A DNA stretch of 64,000 nt from Aselliscus stoliczkanus (taxonomy: Eukaryota > Chordata > Mammalia > Chiroptera > Hipposideridae). The stretch is from assembly GCA_033961575.1 (NCBI GenBank), contig CM066730.1:112959523-113023522 (forward strand), read 5' to 3'. Under the pieces are notes generated by a model. The model had not been told where the DNA came from, did no database searches, and saw nothing but the letters and a program-made list of their open reading frames with translations. Numbering within the stretch: the first letter of the stretch is position 1; each line of letters begins with the position of its first letter. Of the stretch, positions 58,701 through 64,000 are shown piece after piece. The position numbers were made by a program, and so were the translations under genes.

Positions 58701-61247
58701 CCCCACTGGTTCTCCAGCTGCCCTCAGCCTCACTGAGCCGAGCAAAGAGAGTCCTCACTAACTTCTACTGCCCACTATCGTGGAACTTCTCTTCCAGGCA
58801 AAGGAGCTCTGGGCTAGTGAGCTCGGTGTGGGGCTGGAGGGTCTCTCCCCCAACCGGAGAAGCCTCCCCACAGCTGGGACTTCCCTCACTGGGCTCGCCC
58901 TCTCTCATCTCTGCCCCTCCTACCAGACCCGACGTGGCCTCCTCTTTAGGTCCTTCGTTTAGAGGTTCTGTTCATCTAATGTTCAGGGGACTTCCAAGGT
59001 TAAATGTTGTATAAATTATTTGTAATTTTGATGTGATCCTGGGAGACAGTTCGGAGAGCGTCCGTCTATTCCGCCATCTTACCGCAACTGCTCTCACCAC
59101 AAAGTCTAGGTTTTTGTTGTTATTGTTTTTGTTCCCCGCTGGAGGAAATTTTTCCTTACAAAGCTGTAGATTCAGTTTATCTGCAGGTTGAGGGTCTTCC
59201 TACATCACCATCTTGAACTGGAGTAACTTTTTATTACTTCTGATAACAGCCAGATTCTTCATTTTTCATTCCTCCTCATATCATCCTTTTCATTCTAACA
59301 CATTTATTCACTGTTTTAATACTTTATGTTAATAAATTATTTTAATGAATTGCATTTAGGTTGGTGAGTACTTGACAAAACAAATGTGTTTGAGTAGTGG
59401 TGAGTTTTTCAAATTATATATAGGTACATCGAGTCTTCAGAATTTCTACAAAAAAAGAGCTAGTCTTATTATAGTATATGAATTCAATCAATGAAATTTT
59501 CCTTAATTGAAAAAAGGGACCATATGTCCTATGTTAATCATTACTCCATTATCTTTGTTCATAGCTCCTCTTCATTTTGTTCCTACAGTTTATTTCCAAC
59601 ATGGGTTGGAGTAGACCAGAAATTGATATTTGATCATCACTCATTAAATCATTCATTTGATAAATCTCTAATAAAGCAGGCACCTTGTTTGGTTCTATGG
59701 ATACCAACCATAAGTTTCTTTCCCTGGGGCAGATGTTTCCTAAAATTTCTCCCCAGTAATATGCCATTCATATAAATTTGAGTAGCAATTTGTATGAAAT
59801 GTTAAAGGGGTTCTATGAACATACATGACTCCAAAGATCAAAAATGCCCAATCATAAAATTCTTTAGTTGTCTGGCCCCAAGACTGTGCTGACTATAACT
59901 GTTTTTTTTCCTCTTCCCCAGGTATAAATCCCAAAGCTAAAAGTTCCAACATACTCAGGGAATGTATCAGGCAATTTTTCCCCAAACGGAAGTGTTTTGT
60001 CTTTGACCGGCCAACAAAAGATACGGAACTTCTAGCCCATGTTGAGGATATTTTGGAAAGCCAACTGGATCCTAAATTTAAAAAAAAATCAGATAATTTC
60101 TGTTGCTATATCTTCACCCATGCGAAGACCAAGACCCTAAGGGAAGGAGTCAAGGTCACTGGGAATAGTGAGTATCCTTTTCCAAAACCATATTTCTGAG
60201 TTGCCCAATATGTGTTGACTATTTAATTATAATATGGGTTCTTCAGTAATTTTGTTTCATTTTATGTAAAAGTGTATTTATATCATGCCCCATAAAGAAA
60301 TACTTATATATTTTAGCAATTATCTCTTGTCATGGGATTAACAAATTTCTTTCCCAAACTCCAAGTATTATCAATGACATCTTGGGCTCCCACATTTAAG
60401 AAAAAAACCCGGCTGATGATAAAATCACTAAAATCAGTATGTTGTCATGTCAGGGGAAATCTTATACAATAAGTGTTTTACTCAAAAAAACTTGTTGAGC
60501 TGGCGGAGTGGCACTTTGGTTAAGAGCTGGCTTGGGACTCCAGTGGCCCCGGTTTGGATCCCACATATGAGGGCCAGTGACACTGTCCTCTACAGCTAAG
60601 ATGATGAACAACAGCTCCACCTGGAGCTCTGCTCCTGTGTGTCCCCAGATGGCATAGCTGCAGCCCCTGCTGCAGTGGGCTGCCATAGGCTACAGTGAGT
60701 GGCCGGCAGACAGCATGAGCGGCTGGCAGCCAGTGTGAGCTGCCAAGAGCTGCTGGGAGTGGCCGTCCAGAGGCCGGCAACCGATCTGCCTCATCCGGGA
60801 AGAGCGCAATGATGATACCAACATGGGCCAGTGAAGCAACATTTTCCACAACTAGACTGAAGAACAAAAGGACAACTTGTCTGTTCCCCTCCCGCAGTTC
60901 CCCAATAAAAATCTTTAATAAAAAAAAGGAAAGTGAAAATTCTTAAATAAAAAAAAGAAAAAAGACTTGTTGGGAGTTTAAATCAGTCTAAAATAAATAT
61001 AGTTTTTGAGTCCCAAGAATCCATTGAAAGCTGAAGAATTGGGAATGATTTTTATCTGAATTATGCTGCATAATCTTTCTACCTATGTAGTCTATTTTTC
61101 TCCTAATTTGTGTAATGTGAAATAATTATTCACAGACACCTCTGATTATGTTATATAATGATGGGTATTTAACATTTTTTTAAAAATGTGATGGCCTGGG
61201 GAACCACAGAATAATGAGTAATTGTGAAAATGAAGGTGATGATAAGA

Positions 61248-61291
<44 letters not shown>

Positions 61292-61647
61292 TTTGAGAAT
61301 TGTAATCTCAGAATCTTGCATCTTTTTTAATGTTATTTTGATATTTATCCCTACTTTTTTATTCAGGGCTGGGGACTCTGGTGGTGACCTATGTGGATGC
61401 CATCAATAGTGGAGCAGTACCTTGTTTGGAGAACGCAGTGACAACTCTGGCCCAGCTGGAGAACTCAGCAGCCGTGCAGAAGGCAGCCTCCCACTACAGT
61501 GAGCAGATGGCCCAGCGAGTGAGGCTCCCCACAGACACGCTCCAGGAGCTGCTGGACCTGCATGCAGCCTGTGAGAGGGAAGCCACTGAAATCTTCATGG
61601 AGAACTCCTTCAAGGATGACCAGAGGGAGTTCCAGAAGAAGCTCATG
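26446..61647 (+). CDS. GBP6-like: Gene B: GBP4/6/7-like guanylate-binding protein, exons 2-7 (continues beyond window)
   Basis: The coding parts join as 26446-26635, 30048-30175, 31557-31666, 31856-32052, 59922-60167 and 61367-61647 (1152 nt, 384 codons, one open frame). Exon lengths 128, 110, 197, 246 and 281 equal the GBP plan. GTPase motifs fall at standard GBP numbering: P-loop GLYRTGKS at 45-52 with Arg48, switch Thr75, DTEG at 97-100 and TVRD at 179-182. GBPs bind GMP, GDP and GTP, oligomerise and attack vacuolar or cytosolic pathogens after interferon induction. Exons 8-11 would lie past base 64000. The 27.9-kb intron 5 is almost wholly inserted LINEs. A weaker alternative is two partial genes, one with exons 2-5 and one with exons 6-7. 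The N-terminus ([14 protein letters not shown]) favours a GBP6-like identity; orthology is unproven. Confidence 0.88.
26804..27198 (-). mobile_element. Long tRNA-derived SINE
   Basis: Read on the minus strand, it begins ggcaggctgggtggctcact, contains a B-box-like gttcgattcccacttgggcc, and ends in aatcttaaaaaaa. The flanks tgtttcttatt (26793) and tgtttctaatt (27199) are a likely target duplication. Confidence 0.85.
27480..28925 (+). mobile_element. L2 LINE, 3' portion
   Basis: The L2 order is visible: actaatgacctccattttgt, ggtttctgaggcaccacact, gacttggccctaggatattt, then tctttgcacttgtggttcac, then gaggtcttccctgactgtcc and the end acaataaatgcttc. It is strongly diverged, as expected for L2. 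Confidence 0.8.
30048..30175 (+). CDS. GBP6-like: Gene B exon 3 (switch regions)
   Basis: This 128-nt exon encodes [20 protein letters not shown] and [14 protein letters not shown]. It carries the catalytic switch Thr75 and the DTEG motif (Asp97, Glu99). The acceptor cccttcag and donor gtaagg are strong. Confidence 0.96.
30766..30876. repeat. Compound microsatellite (TC)n(AC)n
   Basis: TC repeats at about 30766-30834 run directly into AC repeats at 30835-30876 with one interruption. Overlapping open frames (Ser-Leu or Glu-Arg repeats) are artefacts. Confidence 0.95.
31265..31440 (-). mobile_element. MIR fragment
   Basis: The sequence catattatcttatttaatcc, then agaggaaactgaagtcacaa and ttgccaaaactgagacttgc follow the reverse complement of the MIR core in order. 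Confidence 0.65.
31557..31666 (+). CDS. GBP6-like: Gene B exon 4
   Basis: This 110-nt exon encodes [20 protein letters not shown] and [16 protein letters not shown] and ends in a split His codon (CA|T). The acceptor is gttttctag and the donor is gtatcc. Confidence 0.95.
31856..32052 (+). CDS. GBP6-like: Gene B exon 5
   Basis: This 197-nt exon after acceptor gctaggtcctag encodes [20 protein letters not shown], then [20 protein letters not shown] with the TVRD guanine-specificity motif, then [16 protein letters not shown]. The donor gtatca follows. The frame ends on one base, matching the first two bases of exon 6 at 59922. Confidence 0.95.
32984..36815 (-). pseudogene. ORF2: L1-2 ORF2, broken
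   Basis: The first 773 codons (36815 down to 34494) are open and include the endonuclease (VNGLNAP, CIQETHL, VGDFNTP, MIDHMLG, SDHNAMK) and the reverse transcriptase with YADD. A TAA follows at about 34494, where L1-1 has AAG for Lys. A 4-base insertion near 34305 shifts the frame again. The last 450 codons, with the CWRGCGEKG...HCWWDC Cys motif, are open to 32984. Confidence 0.92.
36864..37739 (-). pseudogene. ORF1: L1-2 ORF1, broken and without start codon
   Basis: Compared with L1-1, the initiation codon is ATA (plus 37737-37739). An extra base near 37525 shifts the coiled-coil region. The core, 37495 down to about 37040, is open ([18 protein letters not shown] ... [15 protein letters not shown]). 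A missing G near 37050 shifts the C-terminal domain. Confidence 0.88.
39480..40520 (-). promoter_or_regulatory. L1-2 5' UTR CpG-rich monomers
   Basis: Three units start at cccctgctcccgggtttcag (about 39620), at about 39819 and at about 40019 (plus coordinates), with spacing of about 199-200 bp. Each carries a 'ccgctccgtctttc'-like block and a 'ctgctctcccaaa'-like block. L1-1 has two such units. Confidence 0.75.
40740..40977. mobile_element. 238-bp internally deleted mariner-like element
   Basis: The ends are inverted repeats of about 27 bp: cacagagggtgccaaaaaat on the left, and the complement of a 'tttttttggcaccccagtg' end on the right. A TA target duplication lies at 40738-40739 and 40978-40979. 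No transposase remains. It sits inside the 3' end of the old L1. Confidence 0.85.
43649..43796 (-). mobile_element. Short SINE with target duplication
   Basis: On the minus strand it starts gggccggccgagtggcgcgg and runs through ggcttgggacaccagcggcc to a T-rich (A tail) end. The flanks tttagtagtttctt (43635-43648 and 43797-43810) are identical. Confidence 0.92.
43906..43952. repeat. (CT)n microsatellite
   Basis: An uninterrupted CT run lies inside the old L1, at the same place where other L1 copies read ctctctcttttt. It looks like an expansion of a short L1-encoded CT stretch. Confidence 0.9.
46370..46470 (-). mobile_element. Short SINE with target duplication
   Basis: On the minus strand it is gggctggccgaggggcgtga ... 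ttgggaagccagcagccctg with an A tail. The flanks cagcactacttcttt (46355-46369 and 46471-46485) are identical. Confidence 0.93.
49056..49857 (-). mobile_element. Mariner DNA transposon, internally deleted
   Basis: Frame 49824-49471 (minus) is a mariner transposase N-terminus with two helix-turn-helix regions ([40 protein letters not shown]). Frame 49397-49203 is the C-terminal part with [18 protein letters not shown], which holds the last catalytic Asp of the DD34D triad. The middle, with the first two Asp residues, is deleted near 49440-49470. One terminal repeat is visible at the left (acacttaagttcgtgaactc); the right one is missing. Confidence 0.88.
50430..51780 (-). repeat. Tandem units of about 360 bp in old L1 5' UTR
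   Basis: Recurrent blocks such as 'gccccatgggaccc', 'ggccaccagacccagg', 'gccacaaaa.tcagggcac' and 'gtgtccagggtgtggtag' recur at about 50530, 50890, 51245 and 51620. This shows about four diverged units of roughly 360 bp. Open frames through it are not credible genes. Confidence 0.65.
52451..52706. repeat. (TTTC)n(TTCC)n(TTTC)n microsatellite at L1-3 tail
   Basis: About 255 bp of pure tetranucleotide arrays: TTTC about 52451-52570, TTCC about 52577-52646, TTTC to 52706. The position beside the L1 3' end shows growth from the poly-A tail. The polar Phe/Leu/Ser frame across it is an artefact. Confidence 0.97.
53209..57030 (-). pseudogene. ORF2: L1-3 ORF2, multiply broken
   Basis: The start codon position reads ATA where L1-1 has ATG. 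The endonuclease is open from 56996 to 55866 ([30 protein letters not shown]). The reverse transcriptase and C-terminal parts appear in at least six broken frames (55840-55631, 55422-55090, 54946-54389 with YADD, 54289-53987, 54015-53749, 53709-53209 with CWRGCGEKG...NCWWDC). It cannot make a full protein. Confidence 0.9.
57032..57900 (-). pseudogene. ORF1: L1-3 ORF1, mostly open but damaged at the N-terminus
   Basis: A frame of 269 codons (57841-57032) covers the coiled coil ([18 protein letters not shown]), the RNA-recognition core ([20 protein letters not shown]) and the C-terminal domain ([20 protein letters not shown]). The N-terminal segment before the Met lies in another frame near 57842-57950, so the usual start is not joined to it. 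Confidence 0.85.
59221..59921 (+). other. Gene B intron 5, 3' end
   Basis: This is unique-looking sequence that resumes after the old L1 5' end and resembles gene A intron 5 at about 500-850. It ends in a strong acceptor (gttttttttcctcttccccag). Confidence 0.65.
59922..60167 (+). CDS. GBP6-like: Gene B exon 6
   Basis: The 246-nt exon is open throughout: [40 protein letters not shown], then [20 protein letters not shown] and TGN. It continues the frame left by exon 5. The donor is gtgagt. It is the intact counterpart of the frameshifted gene A exon. Confidence 0.95.
60498..60960 (+). mobile_element. Long tRNA-derived SINE
   Basis: It starts agctggcggagtggcacttt, has ggttaagagctgg and ggtttggatcccacatatga, and then a GC-rich body with repeated gagtggccg/gagcggctgg modules. 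It ends ccccaataaaaatctttaat and an A-rich tail. The flanks aaaaaacttgttg and aaaagacttgttg are a near-perfect target duplication. Confidence 0.85.
61252..61290. repeat. (GT)n microsatellite
   Basis: An uninterrupted GT run, positionally equivalent to that in gene A intron 6. Confidence 0.93.
61367..61647 (+). CDS. GBP6-like: Gene B exon 7
   Basis: The 281-nt exon has acceptor ctttttattcag and donor gtactt. It encodes [33 protein letters not shown] and [20 protein letters not shown]. It differs from gene A exon 7 at 14 positions, all after base 107. Confidence 0.95.
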
Positions 61648-62054
61648 GTACTTTGTCTAAGCATTTGTCTTTCCTAATTCTTACCCTGCCGGAATGATGC
61701 CTAAAATTCTACATATTCATCTCATAGCGTGTCTTATATTCAGGGTAAAGTACTCTGGATTCCCATAAGAGAGAGAATTCTAGAGGACTGACTATATTTC
61801 CTTCTTTTCCCTCAAATTTAAGAAAGCTTTTAAGGATCTGTCTGATCTCTCAAGCAAAATTCATCATTGATTTCACCTTTAGTGAATTATGGCATGATTC
61901 CAGAACTTCTCAATATTATTTCTGAGCTGGTTGCTTTCTAGGTATATGCATTCCTATTCCTGAACACTTAATTTCCTTAGACTCTCTTTTATTTTATTTT
62001 AATTTTTTAAAATTTTTATTCTTTTATTCTTTTATCATGAAATAAAACATATAT

Positions 62055-64000
62055 TTTTTAAAATTAGCTTCAGGTGTACCACACAGTGCAATAGTTATAC
62101 TTTTTACCCCTCAAAGTGACAAACACTCTCCCCCAATTCGCCACCCCACTCCTCCCGCCCCCATATCATACATATGTATTCTAATTCCTTTGCTCCCTTC
62201 CACAGTATAATCCACATCTCGTGATTATCTACCTATTCAATTACAGTTGGCATACAATATTATACAACATCAGTTTCAGGTATACAGTGCAGTGATCAAG
62301 CCTCTACTCCATCCATGAAGTGGTCTCCCTAACAAGACATGTGACCATCTGACACCCCACAAAATATTTACAGCATTATTATATTCCCCGAACTGTCTTT
62401 CATATCCCTGTGGCAATACTGTAGTTACCTATTTATGCTGTCTAATCCCTTCCCCTTCTCCCTCATCCTCACCCCCCTCCCAACTAGTAACCCTGTTTTT
62501 CCTCTCTATATATGAGACTGTTTTTGTTTACTTTGCTCGTTCATTCAGTTTTTCAGATTCCACCTACAAGTGAGATCATATGGAATTTTTCTTTCTCCGA
62601 CTGACTTATTTCACTTAACATGATAGTCTCTAGGTCCATCCATATCGTTGCAAATGGTACGATTTCATTCTTCTATATAGCGGAGTAATACTCCATTGTA
62701 TAAATGTACCACAGTTTCTTAATCCAGTCATCTACTGATGGGCATTTTGGTTGTTTCCAAGTCTTTGCTATTGTAAATAGCACTACAATAAACATAGGGG
62801 TGCATATATTTTTTCCAATTAGCATCTTGGATTTTTCTGGGTAGATACCCAAGTGTGGGAAGCCGACAGCCCCCCAGTGTCTGACAAGGCCACATTGCCC
62901 TGCTCAGCACTGGATATTAGGGGTGCTGCCTTATGGTTGGTCGTGTAATATCTCCTGCCTCTAAGAACCCATGTGCCTTTCCTCCTATAGGAGACAATAT
63001 ACTCACTGCTTTTATGGCAAGTTCCTGTATACCCCAATGAGCTAACTATGCAGCCAAAGACGGGTAAGATCTCCTAAACGAGGGGAGACAACCTAAGCCA
63101 GGCGGTAGTTCCGTGGGGAACCCCTAAATTGAGATATTGGGGACTCAAGCCCCTTTGGAAACTGAGGCATAGGCCTTTGGCCACATAGGCCTAAAAAAGC
63201 CAGTCTGTGAGAAACAGACAGCCTCTGTGAGAAACTGGTGCTATCGTTCGTCCTTGCCTGTGCAGCTGTAAAAAGTTTCCTTGGAGACCAGGAGACCAAG
63301 GTCTCTCGGCCATGAAAGTTCTGATAAGAGGCAACTTACTGACCATAAGTTATTTTAATTAACAGCCTTGTTTTAACTCTTTGTTCTGTACATTGCTAGC
63401 AACAGATACTGAAGCTTTGACTGAGAAACAGATGTTACCCTCTATTACAAAAACATGCAGCTCTTTGTAAGATAGGAAAAGTTTGAAACTCCTTTTGCTA
63501 CTAAGTATTATAATCACATAGAAATAGTTTCTTGCCTAAACTCTTGGCAATAGTTCAAGTATATGCCCTGTAAGGTAGCCATGGTAACCACTTTTTAGAT
63601 GATAAGTAAAATCCTTGAACAGGTCACAGTGTAGCTAAAAAGATACAATTACAAAAAAGTAAAAGTTCTGAGTAAGAAAAAACATCATGGTCATGTGAAA
63701 CATAACTTATAATTAAGATAATAGTCAAAAGCCCCTATAAAAGGAGCTAGGCTTTAACAATAAGCTGTGACACTTCTGAGAACCTCTTTCCGGTGTCTCC
63801 ACCTTTTTTTCTGCCTTTACTGTAATAAAGATTTTCTGTCTTTCGTATCGCCGACTCCGTGTCCACCTTCTTGAGCCCTGGTCAGCGGGGGCTGGCCCCC
63901 CGCACCCAAGAGTGAAATTGATGGGTCATATGGTAGCTCCATTTCCAGTTTTTTGAGATACCTCCATACTGATTTCAATAATGGCTGCACCAATTTGCAG
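62055..64000 (-). mobile_element. L1-4: L1 3' part, split by an LTR, running off the window
   Basis: It has the same 3' UTR as L1-3 (aattagcttcaggtgtacca, then ccgaactgtctttcatatcc) and the ORF2 end (tactccattgtataaatgta, tgggtagatacccaag). It resumes after the LTR as agtgaaattgatgggtcata. How far 5' it reaches is unknown. Confidence 0.88.
62854..63904 (+). mobile_element. Solo LTR of an endogenous retrovirus
   Basis: The sequence begins tgtgggaagccgac and ends ctggccccccgca (TG...CA). It is flanked by perfect 6-bp copies cccaag at 62848-62853 and 63905-63910, and the L1 sequence joins exactly when it is removed. A TATA box (tataaaa, 63736-63742) and AATAAA (63824-63829) give plus orientation. 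The 6-bp duplication and TGTGGG start fit class II (beta-like) elements better than gammaretroviral ones. No internal coding region is present. Confidence 0.9.

Larger units (their letters stand above)
52440..59095 (-). mobile_element. L1-3: long LINE-1 of another subfamily, inactive
   Basis: The 3' end lies near 52725 (aattagcttcaggtgtacaa). ORF2 pieces span 53209-57030, ORF1 lies at 57032-57841, and a GC-rich 5' UTR of about 1.2 kb ends near 59095 (attccgccatcttaccgcaa). The 5' UTR is unlike that of L1-1 and L1-2, although ORF2 is clearly related. The tail on the left has become a large TTTC/TTCC microsatellite. Flanking old-L1 sequence continues at 59100. Confidence 0.88.
40640..59220 (-). 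mobile_element. Old L1 (outer element), interrupted by later insertions
   Basis: The 3' end lies near 40680 (gaagtataattgacatacaa on plus). ORF2-like sequence continues to about 44120. ORF1-like and 5' UTR sequence follow at about 49888-52430, and the 5' end is at about 59100-59220 (ggtcttcctacatcaccatc). It is interrupted by a mariner derivative, a second old L1, a SINE and L1-3. Frames are heavily broken. The piece order assumes a single element; part of ORF2 is missing. Confidence 0.6.
32053..59921 (+). other. Gene B intron 5 (27.9 kb, packed with nested LINEs)
   Basis: Only about 32053-32463 and 59221-59921 look like original intron, about 1.1 kb in total. Everything between is L1-2, two old L1s, L1-3, mariner elements and SINEs. 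All the L1s lie antisense to the gene. Confidence 0.75.
60168..61366 (+). other. Gene B intron 6
   Basis: It holds a long SINE (60498-60960) and a TG microsatellite (61252-61290) in the same place as in gene A intron 6. The rest is homologous, AT-rich intron. Confidence 0.75.
61648..64000 (+). other. Gene B intron 7 (to window edge)
   Basis: After about 340 bp of ordinary intron, it is filled by a minus-strand L1 3' part (about 62055 onward) split by a solo LTR. No exon 8 is present before 64000. Confidence 0.75.

Noticed and set aside
1..64000. CRISPR arrays, operons, ribosome binding sites, phage or plasmid features
   Set aside because: The introns, SINEs and LINEs show a mammalian nuclear genome; none of these bacterial features is present.

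Overview
This is a mammalian nuclear genomic window. It has split genes with GT-AG introns, dense LINE-1 (L1), tRNA-derived SINE, MIR, L2, mariner and LTR elements, and microsatellites. The SINE type (tRNA-like head with A and B boxes, 'cccaataaaatcttt' tail), recent mariner elements and the L1 type suggest a bat, probably a rhinolophoid or related yinpterochiropteran. The lineage call is inferred from repeat types alone.

The host genes are two tandem, plus-strand guanylate-binding protein (GBP) genes of the GBP4/6/7 type. Gene A (857-6042) enters from the left and shows exons 6-11 with its stop codon. Its exon 6 carries a 1-base deletion, so it is either a pseudogene or an assembly or allelic error. 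Gene B has a probable non-coding exon 1 with an ISRE promoter (about 19469-19644), exon 2 with the start codon (26446), exons 3-5 (30048-32052), exon 6 (59922-60167) and exon 7 (61367-61647). It leaves the window on the right. All coding-exon lengths match the standard GBP plan. GBPs are interferon-induced large GTPases that assemble on pathogens and pathogen vacuoles. The visible part of gene B is the GTPase domain plus the start of the helical domain. The visible part of gene A is the helical middle domain, coiled coil and C-terminus.

Most of the rest is transposons. Between the genes, a near full-length plus-strand L1 (L1-1, about 8490-16366) sits in a SINE that sits in another SINE, and a 15-bp outer target duplication survives. 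Intron 5 of gene B is about 27.9 kb but would be only about 1.1 kb without its LINEs. It holds a full-length minus-strand L1 (L1-2, 32481-40535), then an old minus-strand L1 (about 40640-59220). The old L1 is itself invaded by a second old L1 (about 44125-49885, carrying a mariner and a SINE), a 238-bp mariner derivative, another SINE, and a long L1 of a different subfamily (L1-3, about 52440-59095). Intron 7 of gene B holds an L1 3' part split by a solo LTR with a perfect 6-bp target duplication.

Notable points are the frameshift in gene A; the exon 7 pair, 95% identical (first 107 bp perfect) beside much more diverged exons 6, which suggests gene conversion; the L1 promoters built from about 200-bp CpG-rich monomers whose number differs between copies; and an 81-bp mariner hairpin in gene A intron 8. 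No viral protein-coding gene, RNA gene outside SINEs, or CRISPR array was seen.
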